DNA of 64,000 bases from Anthopleura xanthogrammica (Eukaryota > Cnidaria > Anthozoa > Actiniaria > Actiniidae). The notes below the pieces were generated by a model. It was given only the letters and a program-made list of their open reading frames with translations, was not told where the DNA came from and searched no databases. A program made the translations under genes and the position numbers. The DNA is taken from contig OZ025207.1 in assembly GCA_964019055.1 (NCBI GenBank), positions 25,825,617 through 25,889,616 on the forward strand, given 5' to 3'. The first letter of the stretch is position 1, and every line of letters begins with the position of its first letter. This document shows, in pieces, positions 56,791 to 64,000 of the stretch.

Positions 56791-58560
56791 TAATAATAAT
56801 AATAATAATAATAATAAAGAAAATTTATATAGCGCTGTTTCATCTGGGGATTGCAACAGCGCTTTACAAAATTATGATAAAACTTTTATTTGAGCTTTTT
56901 ACTATTTATAAAATTCAATAAAACATTAATGGTTAGGACTTAACTAAAATTTAAATTACTATGTGATTATTGGCGTACTTGTATCTAAGGTAATTCAAAT
57001 GCTCGCTTAAAGAGCCAGGTCTTAAGATTACTTTTAAAAAGATCAATAGAAGGACTTGATTTTATGTTAACTGGGAGGCTGTTCCACAGTTCAGGTGCTG
57101 CATAGGAGAAAGCTCTCCTACCATAGGATTTCAGATTAAAAGAAGATTTTTTTAAAAGATTGGATGAGGAAGATCTCAAGGACCGAGAAGGTACATACAC
57201 TTTAATGAGGTCGGAGAGATACAAAGGAGCACTGTTATTCAAAATTTTAAATGTAATCAAAAGTATTTTAAATTCGATACGTTGTTCTACAGGGAGCCAA
57301 TGCAAATCTAGAAGAACAGGCGAAATATGATCATGTTTACGACATATAGTGACGAGCCTTGCAGCAGAATTTTGTACATATTGCAGTTCTTGTAGGGAAG
57401 ACTTGGGTAGACCATAGAGTAGAGAATTACAAAAGTCAAGCTTGGAAGAGATTAATGCATGCACAAGGATTTCACAAGATTGTTGGCTGAGGTGCCTACG
57501 GATTTTCCAGATGTTGTGAATGTGGAAAAAACATGATTTACAAATAGAAGTAATGTGGGCTTCAAGAGACAGCTTGTCATCAAAAATAACCCCAATATTA
57601 CGGGCAGATGAGGTTGGAGAAATGTCATACCCAGAAATATTTATGCTGTCAATAGAAGGGGGAGGGCGATGAGCAGCAGATAATACAAGGATTCAGTCTT
57701 GTCTCCATTCAACTTTAGCTTGTTGTCAACCATCCATTTATCTATATTATTTACACACAACTCAAGTCTATTACCCCATTCACACCAAAAGCTGTTTAGT
57801 TAAACTGAGTTTTTATTAAACAAAATGTTTAGAGACTAGAAAGCTTCAATGTAATTATTTTATCTCTAATCTGTTCAGTACAATATGAAGGATAGTTTAT
57901 ATGTATTATTTCATCAAAGAGTGAACAATGTTTGTAAATAATTTTCTAAACATGTTTAGTTAAACTACTTTAAAACATGTTTAAGCTATAGTGTGAACGG
58001 CATCATCTAACTCATGAGAACAAGAAATAGAAAAAGAAACATACAGTTGAGTATCATCAGCATAAAGATGATAGTCGATATTATGAGAATGGATAATATC
58101 AGCTATAGGTGAGGTATATAGTAGGAACAGTATAGGTCCTAAGACAGATCCCTGGGGGACACCACAGTTAAAAGAATGGGAGTCAGATGTGCCACCTTCG
58201 ACGCTCACATAAAACCTTCTATCGGCGAGATAAGATTCAAACCATTTGAGGGCGGTTCCTTTGACACCAAAACTTGTAGAGATTCTTTCAAGTAAAATAT
58301 TATGGTCAACTGTGTCAAAGGCCGCAGATAAATCAAGAAGAACAAGAAAAACTGAACATTGTTTATCAATAGCACACAGGATATCATTGTGCACCTTCAA
58401 GAGAGCTGTCTCAACACTGTGATGTTTTTTGTAAGCAGACTGAAGACTGACATGAAGATTGTTATTCTCAAGATGTTCAGTCAATTGAGAGGCAACAACC
58501 TTTTCAATTAGTTTAGATAAAAATTTTAAATTTGAGATCGGTCTAAAGCTTGAAAACTCT
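56791..58560 (-). mobile_element. 5'-truncated CR1/L2-like LINE
   Basis: Minus-strand non-LTR element. From 58550 downward it reads the RT core with [20 protein letters not shown] (motif A), [10 protein letters not shown] and YADDTQLY (catalytic YADD), then, after a nested MITE, the C-terminal region VQNSAARLV...DHISPVLLDLHWLPV...RSLRSS, diagnostic of CR1/L2-group LINEs. The 3' end is a (TTA)n microsatellite at 56791-56818, typical for the group. The endonuclease domain is missing (5' truncation). Frames are broken between about 57465 and 57776. Confidence 0.9.
57777..58000. mobile_element. MITE nested in the LINE
   Basis: About 224 bp with imperfect inverted ends CATTCACACCAAAAGCTGTT and its counterpart at AAGCTATAGTGTGAACGG; an internal TGTTTAGTTAAACT motif occurs at both sides. 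It interrupts the LINE frame just after ELDDAV. Confidence 0.8.
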
Positions 58561-58969
58561 TATATAATATAATATATATATAATATAATAGGAGAGCTAA
58601 GCAAGCCTTGCAAGAAAAGGAAGCTTCGGAAAAGAAAGCTTCGGAAAAGAATCTTAATGAGGAAGAAGAAGAAGAGGTGGAAGGAACATGGATGCCTGAA
58701 CTCACCTTCACTAGCATATTATCCATCGTAGGAATAACGCTAACGGTTGTTGACCTATATTTTAGGTGGAAAAAGAGCAACCCCATGCCTTCCCCATGCC
58801 TTCCCCATGCCTTCCCAGTCCAATGGATAACACCTCCAAACCCCCAACTCCGATGGATAACACTCCCATGCCCACACAAGACACAAGTTCTAGGACAAGA
58901 CCGAGGATAGGAATGGAAGGGGCGGGATAAAAATCATATAAGCGATGATAAGCCCATCAAATAAAAGGT

Positions 58970-59188
58970 ATGCCAGAGAAAGAAAACGAGATTCTAAAAA
59001 AGATTAAGGAATCTGCAGTAGTTATCGGAATTGCTGCGGGGATAGGTTACTTAGGGAAGAAGATGACAAAAGAGTCATTCATTAGCGATCCATCCAATAG
59101 CTTGACGAACTATGGTAAGTGGGTGGCCGTGCTTGCGGGCTCCATGTATTTGAAGGAGTACCTAGAATCGAAGAAGTTCCCAGTTTAA
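58970..59188 (+). CDS. Small Polinton membrane protein, 72 aa
   Basis: Charged N-terminus, one hydrophobic helix (VVIGIAAGIGYLG) and a second weaker one (WVAVLAGSMYL). Preceded by AAATAAAAGG. Small two-helix proteins of this type recur in cnidarian Polintons; function unknown. Confidence 0.65.
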   Translation: MPEKENEILKKIKESAVVIGIAAGIGYLGKKMTKESFISDPSNSLTNYGKWVAVLAGSMYLKEYLESKKFPV

Positions 59189-59236
59189 CCTTCAATCATG
59201 TGAAACATAAAAACACCTAAACACTTATCTTTCTCA

Positions 59237-59791
59237 ATGAAAGATAAAATGGCGTCTATAGCTATAGCGGGTGCTGAAATTGGTGCTGAAGCGGCAGCTG
59301 CCGGTGCTGCCGAAGCAGGTGCTGGTGCTGCTGAAGCAGGTGCTGCCGAAGCGGGTGCTGGTTCTAGTATGGGTAAAAGTATGGGATCGTCGATCTTTGG
59401 AGCTGTAGTTAACGCAGCGGTATTCATAGGAGGGTCTTACTTGGCTAGGGCGTTATCAGGTGAAGGTGATCCAATGAAGGAAAAAATTCGTCATGATAAG
59501 GCTTTGGAAGAGTTTCAGAGGGATCTGTTGGAGTGGCAAAAGAAGAGAATAGAGTATCAAGACTTACAATATGCGAAAAAGAAGAGAGCAGAAAAGAACA
59601 TAAGAGAAACAAATGAAGCCTTTCTGATCTATGCTAAGACTCATCTGAAACCTCCACCCTTTTATAAGACTCATCCGAAACCTAAGTTCTCAGATTATTA
59701 CAGACCAAGCAAGGAACAGAAGCAGTATGAGATGATTTTCGTGGGTGGGGGAATCTTGGCTTTAACGTACGTTATTTTTAGAGTAATATAA
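59237..59791 (+). CDS. Ala/Gly-repeat membrane protein of Polinton, 184 aa
   Basis: The N-terminal 45 residues are Ala/Glu/Gly repeats (GAAEAGAGAAEAGAAEAGAG), then a hydrophobic helix (GAVVNAAVFIGGSYLA), a long basic coiled segment (LEEFQRDLLEWQKKRIEY) and a C-terminal membrane helix (MIFVGGGILALTYVIF). ATG at 59246 is an alternative start. It ends 3 bp before the next gene's ATG, so they may be co-transcribed. No family recognised. Confidence 0.65.
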   Translation: MKDKMASIAIAGAEIGAEAAAAGAAEAGAGAAEAGAAEAGAGSSMGKSMGSSIFGAVVNAAVFIGGSYLARALSGEGDPMKEKIRHDKALEEFQRDLLEWQKKRIEYQDLQYAKKKRAEKNIRETNEAFLIYAKTHLKPPPFYKTHPKPKFSDYYRPSKEQKQYEMIFVGGGILALTYVIFRVI

Positions 59792-59794
59792 AAT

Positions 59795-60751
59795 ATGGCA
59801 GAAGCTGGAGAAGGTATAGACTTTGATCCACTTACAGAAGAGGGTAGGGAGGACATTAATAATGACTTAGACCCCTTATTGGAGCGTGAGGATATAGGTG
59901 AGAGGAGTTGGATGAAGAGATTTAGGGAGTTCTTTTCGAGGAGAGGAAGGGACATGAGTGATAGGGAATTAGGGGGGTATGAGAGAATATCTGGTGAGGA
60001 TAATGATTCATATCGTAGTAGAATCCGTGGTAGGATCCAAGAGTTTGAGTTGCGTAACATAAGGGAAAGGGTGGAGATTGGGGAAATGAAGACCGCTGGT
60101 GAGATGATAAAAAACAAGCACCCATTCTTTAATGAGGTTCCTAATAAGTCTCTTACTAGGATGAATGGTGACCGACCGGAGATAAGATTGGCTGGAAGTA
60201 GGAATAAGTGGTATGACTTCGAAGATCCTAAGTTACCACAGACTCTGAAGGATAGATTGGGTCCAACGAGCGAGGAGGTCCTTGCTCATAATGATGAGAT
60301 GATAAGCAAAAACGAAGAAGAGATCGAAAGGTTGGAAGAGGAGAACGATCCTAATAATAAGGAACAAATAGAAGAATTAGAGAGAGAAAACGAACTAAGA
60401 GAAGGAGAAAACGAAGCCATACAAGAACGAACTTCCCTGAAAGATCGCATCAAAGACATCTTTAAGAAGTATGGGGGGAAGATAAGCATAGCTTCCGTAC
60501 TAGCAGCTACCCTTGCTGTAGTCGGAGTCATCCTTTCCAAACTTAAGGCAGGACTATCCGCCATGGGAAGGGGGTTGAAAGAGGTGGGTAAGAAGCTTGC
60601 GGGGTTGCTACCTGGGATGATAGGCGCTATTGCTTCGTTCATATTCAAGACAGCGGGAGAGGCCGTGGGGTTCTTAGCTAAGAATACGTGGTTGTTGATT
60701 CTGGCTGTGGTGGTGTATGTGGTTGAACGATATAAGGATAAAAAAAGATAA
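59795..60751 (+). CDS. Polinton protein with acidic body and C-terminal membrane anchor, 318 aa
   Basis: Residues 1-220 are highly charged and partly coiled (EEIERLEEENDPNNKEQIEE). Three hydrophobic segments follow: IASVLAATLAVVGVIL, LAGLLPGMIGAIASFIF and AKNTWLLILAVVVYVV, with a glycine-rich amphipathic linker. The Gly/Lys-rich LPGMIGAI region resembles membrane-lytic or minor capsid peptides of related viruses, but this is inference. Preceded by GTAATATAAAAT. Intact. Confidence 0.65.
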   Translation: MAEAGEGIDFDPLTEEGREDINNDLDPLLEREDIGERSWMKRFREFFSRRGRDMSDRELGGYERISGEDNDSYRSRIRGRIQEFELRNIRERVEIGEMKTAGEMIKNKHPFFNEVPNKSLTRMNGDRPEIRLAGSRNKWYDFEDPKLPQTLKDRLGPTSEEVLAHNDEMISKNEEEIERLEEENDPNNKEQIEELERENELREGENEAIQERTSLKDRIKDIFKKYGGKISIASVLAATLAVVGVILSKLKAGLSAMGRGLKEVGKKLAGLLPGMIGAIASFIFKTAGEAVGFLAKNTWLLILAVVVYVVERYKDKKR

Positions 60752-60759
60752 GGATATAA

Positions 60760-61470
60760 ATGGTAAGATTTTACGTGAAATTAAGGAAACCAGATGAGAC
60801 GTTTTGGTTGGAGTATCCCATAAGTAGGAAGTCTAAGATGATGTTGTTGAGCTGCATGTTTAAGAACAGGCTCTATGATCTCGTAGGAGAAGGAATCGTG
60901 TATGATCCTAGTGGAAAGACTGCTCTTAGGATTCCTGAGGGAAATTATGATCAGGATACTTTTATGGAAACTCTTGAGAGTACGGAAGGTGCTGGAAAAC
61001 CTCCGTTATTGATGGAAATCCAGGCGGAAGCAGGTCGTCCAAAAAGTGAAGAGAAAGGCTACGTAACTACTAGCGAAAAGGGTACAACCCTAAGCCCCAA
61101 CTTAGCCTCTTTCCTGGGGGTACCGAAGACCCTACCTTGGGATGGAAACAAAAAGAAATCATACGAGATAAGTATTAAGGAAGCCCCTTCCATTCTTTGT
61201 CTTCATTGTAACCTCGTGAATTCCTTTCATGTCCTAGCCGACGAAAAACGCGACTCATTATCATACAAGACATTCGCTCCTTCCCAAATGCTTTCCCTGG
61301 TGAATGTGGGGGATCTTGGTGAAAACGTATCACATGTCTTTAATGATACTATCACTACCCCCATTTTGGAAACAAAGATCAGTAGTATTAGGTTTTGGAT
61401 TACGGATACTAAGAACAATAGCATCAGTGATGGAATATATCCAATGTCGATTTCTGTAGAAATCACATAA
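60760..61470 (+). CDS. Candidate penton-like minor capsid protein (single jelly-roll), 236 aa
   Basis: All-beta-looking protein without membrane segment. The C-terminal half alternates short strands: SILCLHCNLVNSF, LLSLVNVGDLG-like, TTPILETKISSIRFWITD and a final MSISVEIT, the pattern of Polinton/adintovirus penton-base homologues, whose usual length (about 240) matches. It occupies vertices in related capsids. Preceded by AAGGATATAA. Sequence similarity is weak by eye, so the call rests on length, strand pattern and neighbourhood. Confidence 0.6.
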   Translation: MVRFYVKLRKPDETFWLEYPISRKSKMMLLSCMFKNRLYDLVGEGIVYDPSGKTALRIPEGNYDQDTFMETLESTEGAGKPPLLMEIQAEAGRPKSEEKGYVTTSEKGTTLSPNLASFLGVPKTLPWDGNKKKSYEISIKEAPSILCLHCNLVNSFHVLADEKRDSLSYKTFAPSQMLSLVNVGDLGENVSHVFNDTITTPILETKISSIRFWITDTKNNSISDGIYPMSISVEIT

Positions 61471-61494
61471 GAATAGTAGGTAATATATAAAAAA

Positions 61495-62112
61495 ATGGTG
61501 GATAACGATATAAAAACAACAACAAGGTTATATCCAACAGCCCCAGAATTCACCAATGGTGAGGATTTCAGACTACACAAGGTGAATGGCGTACTTGTGA
61601 AGCTAGAAAATGAGCGCGATCGTTATGAAAAGGTGCGAAAGAAGTATTCTCGATGGAGGTCGTTTTTCCATAGTTCCTCAATGGCCTCAGGAGGTCTCTC
61701 AGTCTTATTCACGATGGGGAGTATTGGTACATCAATTACGGGTCCTGGATTGGCGATTGGGATACCATTGTCTGCAGTTGGGGGTTTCATGGGTATCGTT
61801 TCGGCTTTGTGTGGAATGACCGTTAAGAAGCTAACTGTAAAAGTAAGCAAGCACGAGAAAACCATCCAGCTCATTCGTTCTAAGCTTAATAGTATTAACG
61901 ATCTTGTCTCGAAAGCGTTGAAGGATAACAGGATTAGTGAGGAAGAGTTTACTCTTATCCTTGCTGAAATGGGGAAGTATGAGAGACTTAGGAACGAAAT
62001 TAGGATGAAGAAGAATGAAGAATTTTCGCAAAAAAAAGTATTCAACATCGAAGAGTTAAGGGAGGAGATGAAGAAAGAACTTATTCAACAACTCACACAA
62101 CCAAGGAAATAG
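61495..62112 (+). CDS. Polinton membrane protein with coiled C-terminus, 205 aa
   Basis: N-terminal LYPTAPEF motif, basic coil (ENERDRYEKVRKKYSRW), two Gly-rich hydrophobic segments (SGGLSVLFTMGSIGTSI and GLAIGIPLSAVGGFMGIV), then a Lys-rich helical tail (LNSINDLVSKALKDNRISEE). The pattern of a KKYxRW coil, Gly-rich helices and a DxxISxEEF tail is one I associate with cnidarian Polinton proteins of unknown role. TATATAAAAAA precedes the ATG. Intact. Confidence 0.7.
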   Translation: MVDNDIKTTTRLYPTAPEFTNGEDFRLHKVNGVLVKLENERDRYEKVRKKYSRWRSFFHSSSMASGGLSVLFTMGSIGTSITGPGLAIGIPLSAVGGFMGIVSALCGMTVKKLTVKVSKHEKTIQLIRSKLNSINDLVSKALKDNRISEEEFTLILAEMGKYERLRNEIRMKKNEEFSQKKVFNIEELREEMKKELIQQLTQPRK

Positions 62113-62203
62113 TGTTTCGGTTGGTGGGTTTTGAGTATAGGATTCAGCGTGAGGATACGATACAGACCTAAATGGGAAAGAAATACATCATATAAAAGAA
62201 AAC

Positions 62204-63619
62204 ATGTATGACGCATTTGGAAACGATGTTGAAAGTGATCGATACTTTATTGCTAGTAAGGACCCTACATTCACAGACAAATCCACTTACCACCTACCAC
62301 CTCCTAACCCTAAACCTCACGAAACATTTCCCAAACCAAAACCAAAACCCAAGCCCAAGCCCAAGCCTAAGTCCAACTTCCCCGAAAACCTCACAAGAAC
62401 TGAAAAGGCATACCCTTTTTACGACAACAAGCCTGAAAATGGCTTTTCCGACCTAGTAACCAATCTTTCGATCCCCGTTGCTCCAAAAACATTCTTCAAG
62501 ACAAAACTCTATAACCTCTTCGAGCATACAGAAATAACACACACCACAGGAAAGGAAAGTCGTGCTTGGCTAGCGGGTCCTAACATGAATTATTGGCCTC
62601 AACAGCTAAACTTTGCCGTTTGGGCTGCTACTAAGGGGTGTGGAGTTGGAGCTGACATGATGAGGCATATTCCGTTTTTCCGATTCCATGTGGCTTTTAC
62701 GATGCGCATGTTATTGCATGAGTTAGAGTGTCCGCTTCCCAAGGATTCCACGTTTAATAGGATGAATAATAAGTACAACAAGGATAAGTGGAGGCTTTTG
62801 AAGGATGAGTTTGGGTTAGTGAATCCAGACTTTAGGAATAAGGAGGGGACGTCTCATGGTCTTGGGGAAATACACGTGGGTCTCGGGGTTTTTAAACGTG
62901 GGATGGAATATCCTGGTGCTATGCGGTTTGCTAACGAATACAAGCATGGTTCTATTTACATCATAAAGAGCTTAGAGAAGCAACCATGGAAACCGTTTTT
63001 TGCTGAGAAGGGGTTAGGTTTAAAGAACTTGGTTAGGATCAATCGTAGCATTGAAGCCTTCGTGTATTGCATCCTTGGAGCTCAAGTCCGAACGCGCGTT
63101 TCTATCCTTGATGAGGAGAATAGTGGTGGTTCCCAGGAAACGCAGATGCTATTCTTACAACTTTTTAGAGCCAGCATCCTCACAATCAGTATTGGTGATG
63201 GGATCATATGGTATCAGACTGCTGTGAACAATGCGAACGCGGTGTTGGATTACGCATTAGCTCCTGGTTGTTGGTTGATGCCAAGTAGGCTTATTATAAA
63301 TAAGAACCCCATGGAGGGGTACAATGAGAGTCTTAGGAAAACATATCAGTGGATGAAGTTTGGGGTGAATGACATTAATAAGAAGACCTTGGAAGAATAC
63401 GAAGAGGAGGAGAGGGAAAGGAAAGAGCGCGAGGAAAAGGAGAAGAAGCTGCATCATCAAGCAACTGGCAAGGAAGGAAAGGAAGACGATTCGAAGTCCA
63501 GTGGTGTGATTAAGAGACCTAGGAGGTATCTTAAGCCTACTGGTGATACTCCGCATGATGTGAACTTAATGGTGATTGCTGTGGTAGCAGCTGGGGTAGG
63601 TTGGATGTTGTTTAGGTAG
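62204..63619 (+). CDS. Large Polinton protein with PK repeats and C-terminal membrane anchor, 471 aa
   Basis: The N-terminus contains a Pro-Lys repeat tract at about 46-58 (PKPKPKPKPKPK), then a folded domain of about 300 residues (LAGPNMNYWPQQLNFAVWAA, TMRMLLHELECPLP, VYCILGAQVRTRVSILDEE), a Glu/Arg-rich coil (EEYEEEERERKEREEKEKK) and a C-terminal helix VIAVVAAGVGWMLF. No known enzyme motif. Length and anchor suggest a structural or host-interaction protein. Preceded by CATCATATAAAAG. Intact. Confidence 0.7.
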   Translation: MYDAFGNDVESDRYFIASKDPTFTDKSTYHLPPPNPKPHETFPKPKPKPKPKPKPKSNFPENLTRTEKAYPFYDNKPENGFSDLVTNLSIPVAPKTFFKTKLYNLFEHTEITHTTGKESRAWLAGPNMNYWPQQLNFAVWAATKGCGVGADMMRHIPFFRFHVAFTMRMLLHELECPLPKDSTFNRMNNKYNKDKWRLLKDEFGLVNPDFRNKEGTSHGLGEIHVGLGVFKRGMEYPGAMRFANEYKHGSIYIIKSLEKQPWKPFFAEKGLGLKNLVRINRSIEAFVYCILGAQVRTRVSILDEENSGGSQETQMLFLQLFRASILTISIGDGIIWYQTAVNNANAVLDYALAPGCWLMPSRLIINKNPMEGYNESLRKTYQWMKFGVNDINKKTLEEYEEEERERKEREEKEKKLHHQATGKEGKEDDSKSSGVIKRPRRYLKPTGDTPHDVNLMVIAVVAAGVGWMLFR

Positions 63620-63833
63620 GGATGGCGAGGATCTCCTCCCTTAACTCCTTTGGGATTACTGATAAGTCCCTCTTCTTTAATTTATCCAAGTTTGATACTA
63701 ATTCCTCATACTGAAGTAATGATAATCCCATGTACCGCAACTTAACATCTTCGCGTAGTGGTAGGTCTAGTATTTTCATTAGGAACTGGCAATAATCCAT
63801 CTCTCTTTCTGATATGACGTTTGTTTCACTCAT
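63612..63833 (-). CDS. Small Polinton protein, 73 aa, unknown
   Basis: Minus-strand, tail-to-tail with the 471-residue gene (8-bp overlap). Charged helical protein with a Leu-rich pattern (ILDLPLREDVKLRYMGLSLL), no membrane segment. TATAAAGGAATCAT lies just upstream on its strand. Confidence 0.5.
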   Translation of the reverse strand: MSETNVISEREMDYCQFLMKILDLPLREDVKLRYMGLSLLQYEELVSNLDKLKKRDLSVIPKELREEILAIPT

Positions 63834-63879
63834 AATATGATTCCTTTATAGCATGCGCATACATTCCTTAAGCGTTTTT

Positions 63880-63999
63880 TTAATCTAAGAAGATGTAGGG
63901 ATAATCTTCTCGCACGGTTGGTAAGACCATTCCTGTCATCAAGAGATCATGAATTCCCAAGTATAAATCTTCATCATGTGCTTCTCTTACCCTTTCCCT
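63880..63999 (-). CDS. Partial Polinton gene at the window edge (C-terminal 39 codons)
   Basis: An open minus-strand frame enters from the right edge and stops at TAA (63880-63882). Visible residues include DEDLYLGIHDLLMTG and REDYPYIFLD. Composition and the A/T-rich gap before the next gene fit a real gene, but the fragment is too short to classify. Confidence 0.45.
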   Translation of the reverse strand, partial: RERVREAHDEDLYLGIHDLLMTGMVLPTVREDYPYIFLD

Positions 64000-64000
64000 A

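Larger units (their letters stand above)
56689..58910 (+). pseudogene. Polinton single-pass membrane protein gene split by a LINE
   Basis: The 5' part (56689-56790) encodes 34 residues (charged, ending AAGKKLAE) before running into the LINE's (TAA)n tail. The 3' part resumes about 58593 with an Ala/Lys/Glu-rich coil (KEASEKKASEKN), an acidic patch and one membrane helix (TFTSILSIVGITLTVVDLYF) followed by RWKKS. After a CCATGCCTTCC triplication the two possible frames diverge: the direct one ends at 58910, the alternative ends at 58928-58930 with a basic tail containing RTRPRIGME; I consider the latter more natural, implying a slippage mutation in the triplication. Confidence 0.65.
44080..64000. 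mobile_element. Polinton/Maverick (adintovirus-like) element, degraded, right end outside window
   Basis: The set of protein-primed polB, retroviral-type integrase, hexon-like capsid, A32-like ATPase and penton-like candidate defines this class of large self-synthesising DNA transposon/virus. Gene order: small PPxY gene and polB (plus), integrase (minus, tail-to-tail with polB), capsid and ATPase (plus), then small plus-strand genes, then two minus-strand genes at the right edge. The left boundary is approximate: unique sequence begins after the 139-bp host repeat at 44078, and I could not identify the terminal inverted repeat because the other end is off-window. Four independent lesions or insertions show it is not functional as it stands. 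Confidence 0.9.

Noticed and set aside
59185..59427. Minus-strand Ala/Pro-rich frame
   Set aside because: Antisense shadow of the Ala/Gly repeats in the 59237 gene.
1..64000. CRISPR arrays, bacterial operons, rRNA
   Set aside because: Spaced identical repeats here are minisatellites or MITEs; gene structure is eukaryotic with introns, and no rRNA sequence was seen.

Overview
The window looks like a cnidarian, most likely anthozoan (sea anemone or coral), nuclear contig. It is AT-rich, its genes are split by many short introns, it is crowded with fold-back elements and minisatellites, and it carries a prominin gene, a short-loop class A GPCR, a secreted Cys-rich peptide precursor and a Polinton/adintovirus-like element of the kind common in cnidarians. 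No species can be named from sequence alone.

Region by region: 839-11847 (minus) is a prominin gene whose 3' end runs off or decays at the left edge; its introns hold many non-autonomous repeats. 14010-20496 (minus) is a gene I assembled from 19 exons with every splice phase matching (1464 nt of CDS). It encodes a single-pass membrane protein with an acidic, internally repeated tail and is unlike any family I recognise. It is head-to-head with 21072-24338 (plus), a five-exon, 106-residue protein resembling the lysosome-positioning subunit BORCS7. 25.1-32.3 kb contains a pair of diverged, roughly 1.1-1.3 kb repeats flanking an intronless-CDS GPCR (29068-30021). 32.5-39.2 kb contains an inverted pair of 96-bp-minisatellite-bearing repeats flanking a tRNA-like sequence and a two-repeat Cys-rich peptide precursor (35865-36218). 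39.2-44.1 kb is repeats and sequence without recognisable genes.

From about 44.1 kb to the right edge lies a degraded Polinton (Maverick)/adintovirus-type element. It carries a small PPxY protein, protein-primed DNA polymerase B, a retroviral-type integrase on the opposite strand, a hexon-like major capsid protein, an A32-like packaging ATPase, a penton-like minor capsid candidate and a string of small membrane or coiled proteins. It is a dead copy: polB has two in-frame TGA codons and a 226-bp MITE, the integrase has a frameshift, the capsid gene is split by a complete Ty3/gypsy LTR retrotransposon (135-bp LTRs, 5-bp target duplication GATGG), and a membrane-protein gene is split by a 5'-truncated CR1/L2-like LINE that itself contains a MITE. 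No adenovirus-type protease and no terminal inverted repeat were found; the right end lies outside the window.

How the parts fit: the host genes look independent. The Polinton genes form one replication, integration, packaging and capsid set. Two left-end genes share an identical 27-bp upstream motif, and most of the remaining genes have an A/T-rich (ATAAA/AATAA-like) sequence immediately before the ATG, suggesting two promoter classes.
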